Source of the DNA: Pseudolabrys sp.
GTDB taxonomy: Bacteria; Pseudomonadota; Alphaproteobacteria; Rhizobiales; Xanthobacteraceae
Direction of reading: 5' to 3'
DNA length: 64,000 nt
Assembly: GCA_030684935.1 (NCBI GenBank)
Contig: JAUXXH010000029.1
Coordinates: forward strand, 1-64,000
Shown here: in pieces, positions 7,790-16,789 of the stretch
Layout: every line of letters starts with the position of its first letter
Numbering within the stretch: the stretch's first letter is position 1
Program-made: the position numbers and the translations under genes
Notes under the pieces: generated by a model
Told to the model about the DNA's origin: nothing
The model's input: only the letters and a program-made list of their open reading frames with translations
The model's database searches: none

Positions 7790-9502
7790 GTGCCGGGCGG
7801 CGTTCACTGGCAGTCATGGGGTCCGGCCATCGACCATTCAAGATCCAGCGGGCACTACAGACAATCGCTCGCGCAGCCGCTAGCGGCGGCGCGAGCGTGC
7901 AACGTATTGCTGGTTTATCCGCGTTTTGCGGCCGACACGTTCTGGAACTTTGCCGAAACCTGCGAAGTTTTCGGCGCCCGCTATCCCGCAGCGCCGCTCG
8001 GTCTCATTACCGTCGCCGCCTTGTTACCGCCGTCGTGGAACGTGCGGCTGGTCGACCGCAACACAGGCGAACTCGACTCCGAGCACATCGCCTGGGCCGA
8101 CCTGGTCATGACCGGCGGCATGTTGACGCAGCAGCACGACACCCTCAACGTCATCGACATGTGTCACGCGCAAGGCAAGAAGGTTGCCGTCGGCGGCCCC
8201 GCCGTCACGTCGACCCCCGACGTTTATGCGAGCGCCGATTATCGCGTGCTCGGCGAAGCCGAGAATATCATCCACGAATTCATCGCAGCCTGGGAAAACG
8301 GCGACGCCTCCGGCTTGTTCGAGACCGAAAGATTCACGGTCGACGTCACTAAAAGTCCGATCCCGCGGTTCTCGCTGCTCAACTTCGATCATTATCTTCA
8401 CATCGGCGTGCAGTTCTCGCGCGGCTGCCCATTCACCTGCGAGTTCTGCGACATCATCGAACTGTACGGACGGGTACCGCGCGCCAAGACCAATGCGCAG
8501 ATGCTGGCCGAACTCGATGAGCTTTATCGCCTCGGCTATCGCGGCCACGTCGACTTCGTCGACGACAACCTGATCGGCAACAAGAAGGCGGTGCGCACCT
8601 TCATGCCGGAACTGAAGGACTGGCTGGAGCGGCACGACTATCCGTTTGAGTTCACCACCGAGGCCTCGATCAATCTGGCCGACGACGACGACTTTCTGCA
8701 GGCGATGGCGGAAGCCAATTTTGTCGGCGTCTTCATCGGCATCGAGAGTCCCAATACCGATACGCTGGTCGCGACCAAGAAGAAGCAGAACACGCGCCGC
8801 AGTCTGGTCGAGAGCATCCACAAGATCTATGCCGCCGGGCTTTGGGTGACCGCCGGCTTTATCGTCGGCTTCGATACCGAGAAGGGATCGGTCGCCGACG
8901 CCATGGTCGAACTGATCGAGGATGCGGCGATTCCGGTCAGCATGGTGGGCCTGCTCTATGCGCTGCCCAATACGCAGCTTACGCGCCGGCTTGAGAAGGA
9001 AAAGCGCCTGCATCCGCCGAAAGATGTGCGCCGCTACCGCTATGGCGACCAGTGCACCGAGGGGCTGAACTTCGAGACGCTGCGGCCGCGTGAGGACATC
9101 CTGCTGGATTATCGTCGCGTCCTCGAGCGCCTTTTCGAACCCGCCGCTTATGCCGGCCGCGTCGAACGGCTGGCGGGCCTGCTCGATTGCTCGCGCCGGC
9201 GCAGCGGCACGGGCGCCAATGGCCGCATGGATCGTCACAGCGGCACCGAGGTCATGTATCGCGTGATGAGCAACCTCGGCGATGCCCGGCCGGAATTCTG
9301 GCCGGCAATCAAGCGGGCGCTGGTGCACAATCCGGCGGCGGCGCGATGGCTGGTGGCGCTGTCGGCGATCTACCTGCACCTCGGCCCATTCTCGCGCACC
9401 GTAATCGGCGAGATTGATCGCAAGCTGGACGGCCTTGCCGAAACCGAGATGTCAGCGCTGCGCGGCCGCGCGGTCAAAGCGGCGGTCGCGCGCAGTCACT
9501 AG
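7790..9502 (+). CDS. B12-binding radical SAM protein, substrate unknown
   Basis: It has an N-terminal cobalamin-binding domain (residues ~38-165; NVLLVYPRF, later KKVAVGGPAVT). A radical-SAM barrel follows, with the 4Fe-4S motif C-P-F-T-C-E-F-C near residues 213-220, FVDDNLIG and FIGIESP. The C-terminal region (~420-560) looks like DUF4070. This class C-methylates or rearranges lipids and natural products; the hopanoid 2-methylase HpnP has a comparable layout, but no hopanoid genes are nearby and its N-terminus differs. Start GTG 7790 follows AGG. The gene overlaps the convergent hydrolase by four bases. The family call is firm; the reaction is unknown. Confidence 0.85.
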   Translation: MPGGVHWQSWGPAIDHSRSSGHYRQSLAQPLAAARACNVLLVYPRFAADTFWNFAETCEVFGARYPAAPLGLITVAALLPPSWNVRLVDRNTGELDSEHIAWADLVMTGGMLTQQHDTLNVIDMCHAQGKKVAVGGPAVTSTPDVYASADYRVLGEAENIIHEFIAAWENGDASGLFETERFTVDVTKSPIPRFSLLNFDHYLHIGVQFSRGCPFTCEFCDIIELYGRVPRAKTNAQMLAELDELYRLGYRGHVDFVDDNLIGNKKAVRTFMPELKDWLERHDYPFEFTTEASINLADDDDFLQAMAEANFVGVFIGIESPNTDTLVATKKKQNTRRSLVESIHKIYAAGLWVTAGFIVGFDTEKGSVADAMVELIEDAAIPVSMVGLLYALPNTQLTRRLEKEKRLHPPKDVRRYRYGDQCTEGLNFETLRPREDILLDYRRVLERLFEPAAYAGRVERLAGLLDCSRRRSGTGANGRMDRHSGTEVMYRVMSNLGDARPEFWPAIKRALVHNPAAARWLVALSAIYLHLGPFSRTVIGEIDRKLDGLAETEMSALRGRAVKAAVARSH

Positions 9503-10425
9503 GCCTTCATGTATTTGCCGAAAAACGCCAGCGTGTCGGCAACCGCTTGCCGCTGCACCGCGTCAGGCGCGTAGCGGCCGTCATCGCCGCGCACCGGATA
9601 GATGAAGCCGTGCAGCGGGTGGTCGTAGCTTTTCCAGATTGCGTCCTTGCCGGCCTCATGCAGCAGATCGTAGCTGACCCGGAAGATGCCCTGCAGCTCA
9701 TCGCTATCGCGGCCCTGCACGAAAATCGGCGTGGCGATGGGACGGACCCGCTCCTGCGCCACCGCCTCGGTGATGCGCGGGCGCACTTTGGCAGCCTCGC
9801 GCATCAGCATTTTCTCGACATTGAGCAGTCCGGTCTTCGGATCGACATGCGCAGTGTCGTCCGGCCGCAACCGCAGGAATTCGTGGCTGGCCGGCTCGCT
9901 CGCCACCATCGCGCGGAAGCCGTGATACTCCGACGCGATCTTGAGCGCCATTTCACCGCCATGGCTCATGCCGACGTAACCGATGCGGTCGCCATCGACG
10001 AAGGGCAGGGTTTTGGCGTATTCGGCGATGCGGATGGCGTCTTCGTACTCAAGCGGACCGCGGTTGAGCAGTTGCCGGTTTTGCCGCCGGTCTTCGACCA
10101 GCTTGCCGATGCGGTCGTAGGCGTAGTCGACTTCGGCGCGGTAGCGCATCCAGGCAACCGCGTATCCGTCCGCCAGATACTGCTCCAGCGTCCAGCTCCG
10201 GTTCTGGGTGGCGTCGCGCAGCACCTTCATGCCGCCGCCGCCATTGCCGCTGGCAAACAGGATCAGCGGAAAGGGGCCAGGTCCGTCCGGCTTGCGCAGA
10301 CCGATCGGAATGTAGACGCCGTCGATCGCCTCGACATACATGAGATGGACGGGATAGGGCGAGCCTTCGACCGGCTCGGTCACGACCACATGTTCAGGAT
10401 CGATCGCGCGTGACGCGGAATTCAT
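9499..10425 (-). CDS. Alpha/beta hydrolase, prolyl-oligopeptidase (S9-like) family
   Basis: The single-domain hydrolase has nucleophile-elbow GMSHGG, an acidic residue in QGRDSDEL and a C-terminal histidine in HPLHGF, a complete Ser-Asp-His triad. There is no beta-propeller and no signal peptide, so it is likely a cytoplasmic esterase or acyl-peptidase-like enzyme. I chose ATG 10425 because AGAGGG lies about seven bases upstream; in-frame starts exist at 10446 and 10473. It is convergent with the radical-SAM gene and downstream of phoH, with no clear functional link. Confidence 0.8.
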   Translation of the reverse strand: MNSASRAIDPEHVVVTEPVEGSPYPVHLMYVEAIDGVYIPIGLRKPDGPGPFPLILFASGNGGGGMKVLRDATQNRSWTLEQYLADGYAVAWMRYRAEVDYAYDRIGKLVEDRRQNRQLLNRGPLEYEDAIRIAEYAKTLPFVDGDRIGYVGMSHGGEMALKIASEYHGFRAMVASEPASHEFLRLRPDDTAHVDPKTGLLNVEKMLMREAAKVRPRITEAVAQERVRPIATPIFVQGRDSDELQGIFRVSYDLLHEAGKDAIWKSYDHPLHGFIYPVRGDDGRYAPDAVQRQAVADTLAFFGKYMKA

Positions 10426-10533
10426 GGACACCCTCTGCTCTCGCATGGCCCGCTCCCCGGCGGGAGCAGGCACAGTGCCAGAAGCTATCGCCGGAACGCG
10501 GCCCGGCGCAATCGGGGGGCGGATAGGTTTGCG

Positions 10534-11268
10534 CTAGATGTGCGCCACCTCGAAGGCATTGACCCACATCGCGCAGATGCCGGAGCGGACGATGTCGGCG
10601 CGGGTGAACTCGATCACCGGCACCGGCAGGTCCTGGCTGTCGATGAGGTCGATGACGGTACGCAGGCCGCTGCCGCTGTCGAGATCGCACTGGCTGATGT
10701 CGCCGTTGATGACGACCGTGCAGTCCTCGCCGATACGGGTGAGGAAGGTCTTGATCTCGGCCGGGGTGGAGTTCTGCGCCTCGTCGAGCAGCACGAAGGC
10801 GTTCTTCCAGGAACGGCCGCGCATCACCTCGAACGGCACCAGTTCGATGCTGCCGTTCTTCAGCGCGATGTCGTAGGCAGCCTTGCCGATCCGTTCCTTG
10901 ATCGCCTCCGCCACCGGCGCGGCCCAGGGGGCGAACTTGTCCTCCAGGCTGCCGGGGAAATAGCCGAGCGAGCGCCCGCACGGCACGTTAGGCCGGGTCA
11001 GGATGATCTTGTCGATTTTCCGGGTGCGGAACAGGTCGGCGGCATGGGTGGCCGCGATCCAGGTTTTGCCGGTGCCGGCGGGGCCGAGCACGATGACCTG
11101 GGGACTATGGCGGAGGGCGTCGAGATATTCGGATTGGGTCGCGTTGAGAGCCTTGATCGGGGGCAGGGCACGTTCAGTTTCGAACTTGGGGTCCTTGAAA
11201 TTTATGATTTCGGCGGATCCGAACTGGCGTTCGTGGCGGCGTCTCTTCTTCGCGATATTCTTACCCAA
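10534..11268 (-). CDS. PhoH-family ATPase
   Basis: PhoH-like P-loop proteins are cytoplasmic ATPases implicated in RNA metabolism and stress. Walker A GPAGTGKT is at residues 62-69, Walker B is FVLLDEAQN, and the arginine-rich ILTRPNVPCGRSLGYFPG loop typical of PhoH lies between them. The open frame extends upstream to 11451, but TTG 11268 is the likely start because AGGAG lies exactly seven bases before it and the following residues (GKNIAKKRRRHERQ) suit a basic N-terminus. That gives 244 residues, the short PhoH form lacking an N-terminal PIN domain. Confidence 0.88.
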   Translation of the reverse strand: MGKNIAKKRRRHERQFGSAEIINFKDPKFETERALPPIKALNATQSEYLDALRHSPQVIVLGPAGTGKTWIAATHAADLFRTRKIDKIILTRPNVPCGRSLGYFPGSLEDKFAPWAAPVAEAIKERIGKAAYDIALKNGSIELVPFEVMRGRSWKNAFVLLDEAQNSTPAEIKTFLTRIGEDCTVVINGDISQCDLDSGSGLRTVIDLIDSQDLPVPVIEFTRADIVRSGICAMWVNAFEVAHI

Positions 11269-11560
11269 GGGCGGACTCCTTTTGGTGACTTGAAGGATGA
11301 ACGCATAGGCCGGCGTGCCTCGTGGCAACGGGCCATGAGAAGCATCGAACGTGCCAAGTTTCGGACTGAACGGGAGGGTGGGAGGCTGGTGCGCGCTGGC
11401 GGGGCAACCGGCATCCGGGAGCGTAACGGTCCCGAGTGACCCGGCCTGCAATCGATCCGTGAACGACGAACCGCCATGACCCGGAGGCTAGGCGATTCGC
11501 ATGACAGTTTCCTGAAAATATTGCGGTGCGGCCCCCCGGCCCGGGCCGCTCGCTGTTCGA

Positions 11561-11632
11561 CTAGCGCAGGCCGAAAAAGCCGGCGATGAAGAGAACAACA
11601 ACGATGACGCCGATGATGTAGAAAATGTTCAT
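11561..11632 (-). CDS. Tiny hydrophobic membrane peptide (23 aa)
   Basis: The 24-codon frame ATG 11632 to TAG encodes MNIFYIIGVIVVVLF, then IAGFFGLR: one transmembrane helix with a short basic end. Very similar tiny membrane peptides are frequent in Bradyrhizobium-type genomes. The upstream ribosome site is weak (GGATCACACTC). It is too short for standard gene-length cutoffs. Function is unknown. Confidence 0.55.
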   Translation of the reverse strand: MNIFYIIGVIVVVLFIAGFFGLR

Positions 11633-11692
11633 GAGTGTGATCCGGTTTGAGGTTGCGCGCCACGGGGACGCGGCTGGTTCGGCCAACAAGGC

Positions 11693-11839
11693 CTAAGGAG
11701 GCGCGCTCCGGCCGGCCTTGGCTCTTTCTTCCAGCAGCAGCTTTTCGATGATCGCCCGCTCAGCCGGATCGGACGACGTCGCCAGCAGATTTTCAAATCG
11801 TTTGATGTTGGCGTTTGATGCGTAGGAAAAGTGATCCAT
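11693..11839 (-). CDS. Small hypothetical protein (48 aa)
   Basis: ATG 11839 is preceded by a perfect GGAGG with a six-base spacer, a strong coding signal. The product begins MDHFSYASNANIKRFENLL and continues with an acidic helical segment (ERAIIEKLLLEE). The pattern resembles short rhizobial proteins with repeated LLxT-DExERxxIxxLLxEE helices. There is no signal peptide or catalytic motif. It lies in a run of tiny minus-strand genes between PhoH and the L,D-transpeptidase. Confidence 0.65.
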   Translation of the reverse strand: MDHFSYASNANIKRFENLLATSSDPAERAIIEKLLLEERAKAGRSAPP

Positions 11840-11935
11840 CGGCCGCCTCCAGGGCGCAAACTATCGCCATGATCGGAATCCGCGTCTGTACCGGATTGAC
11901 CACAACGGTACGCGCGGGCGGTCGGTGACGCCGTG

Positions 11936-12106
11936 CTAGGCCGCTTCGGCCGCCGGTGTGTCGCTGGCGGCGCAGGCCTGCCGCGCCATCGCCTCGAACC
12001 GCAGGGCAAGAGCGCGAAGTTCCTCGGCAACGAACCGATCGGCGCTATCGCGTGCGGCGCGGCGGCAGTGCTGAGCCTGGTCGAGAAGGTATTGTTGCGC
12101 CGTCAT
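11936..12106 (-). CDS. Small helical hypothetical protein (56 aa)
   Basis: The frame from ATG 12106 to TAG reads MTAQQYLLDQAQHCRRAARD, then a second helix (FVAEELRALALRFEAMARQ). The shape fits a family of small Bradyrhizobium-like proteins that start YxxQAxxCRxLA and end near FExMA. It is probably a two-helix cytoplasmic protein of unknown role. Only a weak AGA-rich ribosome site precedes the start. Coding support comes from composition and family resemblance. Confidence 0.6.
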   Translation of the reverse strand: MTAQQYLLDQAQHCRRAARDSADRFVAEELRALALRFEAMARQACAASDTPAAEAA

Positions 12107-12316
12107 CGCGGTCTCTTATGTCCTGGTATTGAAGATTAACAGGCAGAAAACTTACTGCGGCACCATCCGTTCCGCCGGAGCGGATGGCGCTTTCGACGCG
12201 CGACACATGCCCGCGTCCGATGTCGGTGGGATGACATTCACAGCGACGTGATTGCGGCAAAGTCCGCGCCAAATCCGCGGCAAGTTCCCGCAATTGTTCG
12301 CAATTTAGCCGTCTCA

Positions 12317-12332
12317 TTTACAACCGCTTAAC
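12317..12332 (+). promoter_or_regulatory. CtrA-like box upstream of the L,D-transpeptidase gene
   Basis: TTTA-N7-TTAACC (TTTA 12317-12320, TTAA 12328-12331) differs at one base from the CtrA consensus TTAA-N7-TTAAC. It lies about 75 bases ahead of the start at 12406, a suitable place for a box overlapping a -35. TTAA is rare in this GC-rich window. This is a motif call only. Confidence 0.4.
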
Positions 12333-12405
12333 CATGGCCCCGCCATAGTCGGCCACGCTGGCTTTGCCGGCGTGCGGGTGTATCAGTCGAGTTGAGTAGG
12401 CGTTC

Positions 12406-13491
12406 ATGAGGGTTGCGACAGCGACGATTGCCTCTGTTTACCCTCGTTACAACACCGCCTTTCCGGTCGATGGTGTGCGCCGGGTGTTGCGCGCCGCCGG
12501 TATCAACGCTGCCCTGGGCGCCGGCGCTCTTGCCGCGGTCGGTGCGAGCGGGCTCATTGCCGTGGTGGCCGCCGCCTGGGTCGTCAGCGCCGTCCTGGCC
12601 ACCAATCCCGACATTTACGCCAAGCCGGTGAGGGGGCCGGGCGGACTGGCGATTGCCGAAAGCACCAGTCTTGACGTGCCGTGGAAGCGCGGCTCGCCCC
12701 GCAGCATTCCGGTCGCTCTGGTGACGCCGGGCGAGGCCAGCCGCCTTTTGTTTGCGGCCCCGCCGCAGAACGCCGCGCCCATTCCGGCGCAGAATGTACC
12801 CCTGCCGCAGGCCCGTCCGGGGTCGCTGGCCGCAGCGCCCTTGGCGCCCCTGGCGGTCGAGACGACGGTGGCGGCGCTGGTGACGCCGGTGATCACGCCG
12901 CCGGTGACGGCGTCACCGCCGCCAGCAGCGTCACCACCGCCACCCGCCGTGCCGCAGCAGGCCCACACCCGGGGCGCGCCGCTGCCCGATCCGGACGGCC
13001 GCACCGCGGTCTACGATATTTCGGCGCGTACGGTATTCCTGCCCAGCGGCGAGAAACTCGAGGCGCATTCCGGTTTCGGCGACAAGATGGACGATCCGCG
13101 CCACGTTCACGTCCGCATGCGCGGCGCGACGCCGCCGAACGTCTACGATCTGCGGCTGCGGGAGCGGCTGTTCCATGGCGTGCGGGCCATCCGCCTGACG
13201 CCGGTCGACGAAGGCCGCATGTTCGGCCGCGATGGCATCCTGGCGCATTCCTATCTGCTGGGGCCGAACGGCCAGTCCAATGGCTGCGTGTCGCTGAAGG
13301 ATTACGACCGGTTCCTGCAGGCCTTTCTGAGCGGGGAAATCGACCGCATCGTCGTCGTACCCGACGGCGGCACCAAGATTGCGGAAGTGGTGCGGGCCAA
13401 GCGCGGCCAGTCCAGCCGCATGGCGTCCAACACGGCCCGCCGCCAGACCGCGGCCCAAATGCCGGCCGAGCCTTCCATGGCGATGTGGTAG
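12406..13491 (+). CDS. DUF2778 (Tlde1-like) L,D-transpeptidase-fold protein
   Basis: This 361-residue envelope protein has one membrane helix near residues 38-65 (LAAVGASGLIAVVAAAWVV), a long Pro/Ala-rich linker (~95-195) and a C-terminal DUF2778 domain. The domain ends in HSYLLGPNGQSNGCVSLKDY, with an active-site-like SxGCVS cysteine at residue 294 and the expected upstream histidine. DUF2778 includes L,D-transpeptidase-related enzymes acting on peptidoglycan, such as the type VI effector Tlde1. Here the anchored form and absence of secretion genes suggest a self-wall role. A CtrA-like box precedes it. Confidence 0.8.
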   Translation: MRVATATIASVYPRYNTAFPVDGVRRVLRAAGINAALGAGALAAVGASGLIAVVAAAWVVSAVLATNPDIYAKPVRGPGGLAIAESTSLDVPWKRGSPRSIPVALVTPGEASRLLFAAPPQNAAPIPAQNVPLPQARPGSLAAAPLAPLAVETTVAALVTPVITPPVTASPPPAASPPPPAVPQQAHTRGAPLPDPDGRTAVYDISARTVFLPSGEKLEAHSGFGDKMDDPRHVHVRMRGATPPNVYDLRLRERLFHGVRAIRLTPVDEGRMFGRDGILAHSYLLGPNGQSNGCVSLKDYDRFLQAFLSGEIDRIVVVPDGGTKIAEVVRAKRGQSSRMASNTARRQTAAQMPAEPSMAMW

Positions 13492-13554
13492 GCGAGGGCC
13501 ATTACCACACCGCCGGTTATTGCTCCCATTATGGGATCGTGGTAGGCTGGCACG

Positions 13555-13878
13555 ATGCGGATCATCGCCCGCCGCACCTTGCGGGATTTCGTTGATAGTC
13601 TGGCTGGCCGAAGCGACCAGTCTGCAGTGAAGTCGGCATTGGAAGCATGGTTCAACGAAGCCAGCGCGGCCCATTGGCGGAGTACTGCGGAGGTCAAACG
13701 GCGCTACGCGACGGCGAGCATCATCAACGCTGAACGTATCGTCTTCAACATCAAGGGCAATGATTACCGTCTCGTCGTATCGGTCGATTTCGAAAAAGCC
13801 ATCGTCTGGATAAAGTGGGTCGGCACACACAGGGACTACGACAAGATCGACGTGTCAAAGGTGCAGCATGACAAATAA
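13555..13878 (+). CDS. higB: HigB-type mRNA interferase toxin
   Basis: The 107-residue protein matches the HigB_toxin family of RelE-fold ribosome-dependent endoribonucleases: RIIARRTLRDF near the start, ALEAWFNEA, RIVFNIKGNDYRLVV, and a C-terminal VGTHRDYDKID. It starts at ATG 13555, 63 bases after the preceding gene. Its end overlaps the antitoxin start by 11 bases. The toxin-first order is typical of higBA and usually means autorepression by the HigB-HigA complex at the promoter in the upstream gap. Confidence 0.9.
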   Translation: MRIIARRTLRDFVDSLAGRSDQSAVKSALEAWFNEASAAHWRSTAEVKRRYATASIINAERIVFNIKGNDYRLVVSVDFEKAIVWIKWVGTHRDYDKIDVSKVQHDK

Positions 13879-14248
13879 TCTGAAACCGATCCGTACCAAG
13901 GCGGACTACGAGGCCGCACTCGGCGAACTGGAACTGCTCTGGGGCGCCAAAAGCGGCACGCCGAAGGGAGACCGGCTCGATGTGCTGGCAACGCTCATCG
14001 AGGTCTACGAAGCGCGGCACTTTCCAATCGAACCACCCGACCCAATCGCGGCCATTCAGTTTCGGATGGAGCAGCAGGGGTTGACCCGGAAGGACCTCGA
14101 GCCGCTGATCGGCACGCGGGCGCGCGTCGCCGAAGTCATGAACCGCAAACGCAGCCTCTCGATCGAGATGATCCGGCGACTTCATGAAAAACTCGGCATT
14201 TCCGCCGAAGTTCTGATCCGCCCCACGCGCGCTGACAAGGCGGCGTAG
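13868..14248 (+). CDS. higA: HigA-type antitoxin, helix-turn-helix
   Basis: This 126-residue partner of the preceding toxin has the family N-terminus (IRTKADYEAALGELE), the central HFPIEPPDPIAAIQFRMEQQ segment, and a Cro/CI-like helix-turn-helix (LTRKDLEPLIGTRARVAEVM). It neutralises HigB by direct binding and represses the operon. The 11-base overlap with higB implies coupled translation. Both genes look intact, so the module is probably functional. Confidence 0.9.
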   Translation: MTNNLKPIRTKADYEAALGELELLWGAKSGTPKGDRLDVLATLIEVYEARHFPIEPPDPIAAIQFRMEQQGLTRKDLEPLIGTRARVAEVMNRKRSLSIEMIRRLHEKLGISAEVLIRPTRADKAA

Positions 14249-14372
14249 ATCGCAGATACCGGCGTCGGCCGCCTTTTCGGCGTCTTCTTGCCCCCGCCGC
14301 CCGCGATTGTTACCTAAGCCCCCGACTCCATCGCCGGATTTTCCGGCCATCCCGATTCCATAAAAGCGATAA

Positions 14373-15986
14373 ATGCCTGACAAATCAGCGTTTTATATCA
14401 CCACGGCGATTTCCTACCCGAACGGGCCGCCGCACATCGGCCACGCCTATGAGGCGGTCTGCACCGATGCCATTGCCCGCTTCATGCGGCTGGACGGCCA
14501 CGACGTCTATTTCCTGACCGGCACCGACGAGCACGGCCAGAAGATGCAGCAGACCGCCGTCAAGGAAGGCCTGACGGCGCGCGCTTTGCGCGATCGCAAC
14601 GTGCCGCGCTTCGAGGCCATGGTCGAGCGGCTGAACTGCTCGAACAACGACTTCATCCACACCACCGAGGCGCGCCACTACCGCGCCTCGGAGGAGATCT
14701 GGCGCCGCATGGAAGCCGCCGGCGACATCTATCTCGACAAATATGCCGGCTGGTACTCGGTGCGCGACGAGGCCTATTACGCCGAGGACGAAACCCATGT
14801 GAACGAGCACAAGGTGAGGCTCGCCTCGAAAACCGGCACGCCGGTCGAGTGGGTCGAGGAGGAGAGCTATTTCTTCAAGTTGTCGGCCTACCAGGACCGG
14901 CTCTTGAAGCTCTACGCCGACGTGCCGGATTTCGTGCTGCCCAAGGAGCGGCTGAACGAGGTCGCGAGCTTCGTCAAAGGCGGCCTGAAGGACCTGTCGC
15001 TGTCGCGCACCACGTTCGACTGGGGCATTCCGGTGCCGGGCAATCCGAAACACATCATGTATGTGTGGGTCGACGCCCTGACCAATTACATCACCGGCGT
15101 CGGCTTTCCCGACGATCAGAGCGCCATGTTCAAGCGCTACTGGCCGGCGGCGCTGCACGTCATCGGCAAGGACATCGTGCGCTTCCACGCCGTGTACTGG
15201 CCGGCGTTTTTGATGTCGGCCGGGGTCGCGGTGCCGCAGCGGATTTTCTCGCACGGCTTTTTGTTCAACCGCGGCGAGAAGATGTCGAAGTCGGTCGGCA
15301 ACGTGGTCGATCCGTTCACGATGACGGATGCCTATGGCGTCGACCAGTTCCGCTATTTCTTCATGCGCGAGGTGCCGTTCGGCCAGGACGGCAATTACAG
15401 CCACGAGGCGATCGTCAACCGGATCAACGCCGATCTCGCCAACGATCTCGGCAATCTGGCGCAGCGCTCGCTGTCGATGGTGGGGAAGGCGTTCGGCGGC
15501 ACGCTGCCGGAGCCGGGGGCTTTCACCGCCGAGGACGAGGCCATTCTGGCGGCCGCGGACGGCATGCTGGCCGCCGCTCGCGAGCACATGAAGACGCAGC
15601 AGCTCCACCTGATGCTGAACGCCGTCTGGTCCGTCGTCGCCGACGCCAACCGATACTTTGCGTCGGAAGCGCCGTGGGGCAAGGCCAAGACCGACCCGGC
15701 GCGGCAGGGCACAATTTTGTACGTCACCGCCGAGGTGCTGCGGCAGGTGGCGATCCTGGCGCAGCCGGTGATCCCGGCCTCCGCGGCCAAGATGCTCGAT
15801 CTGCTGGGTGTGCCCGTCACCGAGCGCGATTTCGCGGCGCTGGAAAGCGGCAAGCGCATTGCCGCCGGCGCGCCATTGCCGGCGCCGCAGGGCGTTTTCC
15901 CGCGCTATGTCGAGCCGGAGATCGAGGCGGATGCCAAGCCGCCGAAACCACCCAAAAATGGGCCCAAGAAAGCAAAGCAGCCGTGA
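14373..15986 (+). CDS. metG: Methionyl-tRNA synthetase
   Basis: It charges tRNA-Met. The class I signatures are PPHIGH (residues 19-24) and KMSKS (303-307), with a GTDEHGQK segment between. The connecting peptide lacks zinc cysteines ([14 protein letters not shown]), typical of the zinc-free alphaproteobacterial MetG2 form. The C-terminus is basic ([15 protein letters not shown]) and carries no tRNA-binding EMAP-like domain. The 537 residues fit the family. The stop overlaps tatD by one base (TGATG), so metG-tatD-MBL is an operon. Confidence 0.95.
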   Translation: MPDKSAFYITTAISYPNGPPHIGHAYEAVCTDAIARFMRLDGHDVYFLTGTDEHGQKMQQTAVKEGLTARALRDRNVPRFEAMVERLNCSNNDFIHTTEARHYRASEEIWRRMEAAGDIYLDKYAGWYSVRDEAYYAEDETHVNEHKVRLASKTGTPVEWVEEESYFFKLSAYQDRLLKLYADVPDFVLPKERLNEVASFVKGGLKDLSLSRTTFDWGIPVPGNPKHIMYVWVDALTNYITGVGFPDDQSAMFKRYWPAALHVIGKDIVRFHAVYWPAFLMSAGVAVPQRIFSHGFLFNRGEKMSKSVGNVVDPFTMTDAYGVDQFRYFFMREVPFGQDGNYSHEAIVNRINADLANDLGNLAQRSLSMVGKAFGGTLPEPGAFTAEDEAILAAADGMLAAAREHMKTQQLHLMLNAVWSVVADANRYFASEAPWGKAKTDPARQGTILYVTAEVLRQVAILAQPVIPASAAKMLDLLGVPVTERDFAALESGKRIAAGAPLPAPQGVFPRYVEPEIEADAKPPKPPKNGPKKAKQP

Positions 15987-16789
15987 TGCTGGTCGACAGC
16001 CACTGCCATCTGGATTTTCCGGATTTCGCGGCCGAGCTCGACGCCGTGGTGGACCGCGCCCGCGCTGCCGGCGTTGGCCGCATGGTGACGATCTCGACCC
16101 GCGTGCGCCAGCACGCCCGGCTGCTGGCGATCGCGGAAAAATACGATGACGTGTTCTGCTCGGTCGGCACCCATCCGCACAATGCGCATGACGAGCTGGA
16201 CATCGGCGCGGCCGAACTGATGGCCATCGCCCAGCATCCGAAGGTCGTGGCCATTGGCGAGGCCGGGCTCGACTATCACTACGACAAGAGCCCGCGCGAC
16301 GCGCAGGCGCAGGGCTTTCGCCAGCACATCGCCGCCGCGCGCCAGACGGGCTTGCCGCTGGTGATCCATTCGCGCGAGGCCGACGCCGACATGGCGCGGA
16401 TCCTGACCGAGGAAAGCGGGAAGGGCGCCTTCCCGGCTGTGCTGCATTGCTACACCGGCGGCCGCGATCTGGCCTTCAAGGCCGTCGAACTCGGGCTCTA
16501 TATCGGCTTCACCGGCATTCTGACCTTCAAGAACGGCCAGGACCTTCGCGATATCGCCAGGGACCTGCCGGCCGAGCGCATTCTGGTCGAAACCGATGCG
16601 CCCTATCTGGCGCCGCTGCCGTATCGCGGCAAGCGCAACGAGCCGTCTTATGTGGTCGAAACCGCCAAAATGCTGGCCGCCACGCGCGGCGTGACGCCGG
16701 AAGCCATCGCCCAGCAGACCACGGAGAACTTCTTCCGGCTGTTCAACACGGTGCCGCGCACCCTCGCCGTCGCCCAGGCGGCCGGATGA
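15986..16789 (+). CDS. tatD: TatD-family metal-dependent DNase
   Basis: TatD proteins are amidohydrolase-fold 3'-5' exonucleases or deacylases. The metal ligands are visible: H6 and H8 in DSHCHLDF, E in GEAGLDYHYD, H in VIHSREAD, H in LHCYTGG and D in VETDAPYLAP. The length of 267 residues is standard. ATG 15986 uses the last base of the metG stop, and its own stop overlaps the next start (GATGAG), so translation is coupled through the three genes. The metG-tatD pairing is very widely conserved. Confidence 0.93.
   Translation: MLVDSHCHLDFPDFAAELDAVVDRARAAGVGRMVTISTRVRQHARLLAIAEKYDDVFCSVGTHPHNAHDELDIGAAELMAIAQHPKVVAIGEAGLDYHYDKSPRDAQAQGFRQHIAAARQTGLPLVIHSREADADMARILTEESGKGAFPAVLHCYTGGRDLAFKAVELGLYIGFTGILTFKNGQDLRDIARDLPAERILVETDAPYLAPLPYRGKRNEPSYVVETAKMLAATRGVTPEAIAQQTTENFFRLFNTVPRTLAVAQAAG

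Noticed and set aside
12107-12317. Minus-strand frame starting at 12317 (MRRLNCEQLRELAADLARTL)
   Set aside because: The first residues look plausible, but the frame runs into the better supported 56-codon gene in another frame and covers the CtrA-like box.
12835-12975. Pro/Ala repeat tract in the L,D-transpeptidase-like gene as a possible inserted element
   Set aside because: Ordinary low-complexity linker; no palindromic units or terminal repeats were seen.
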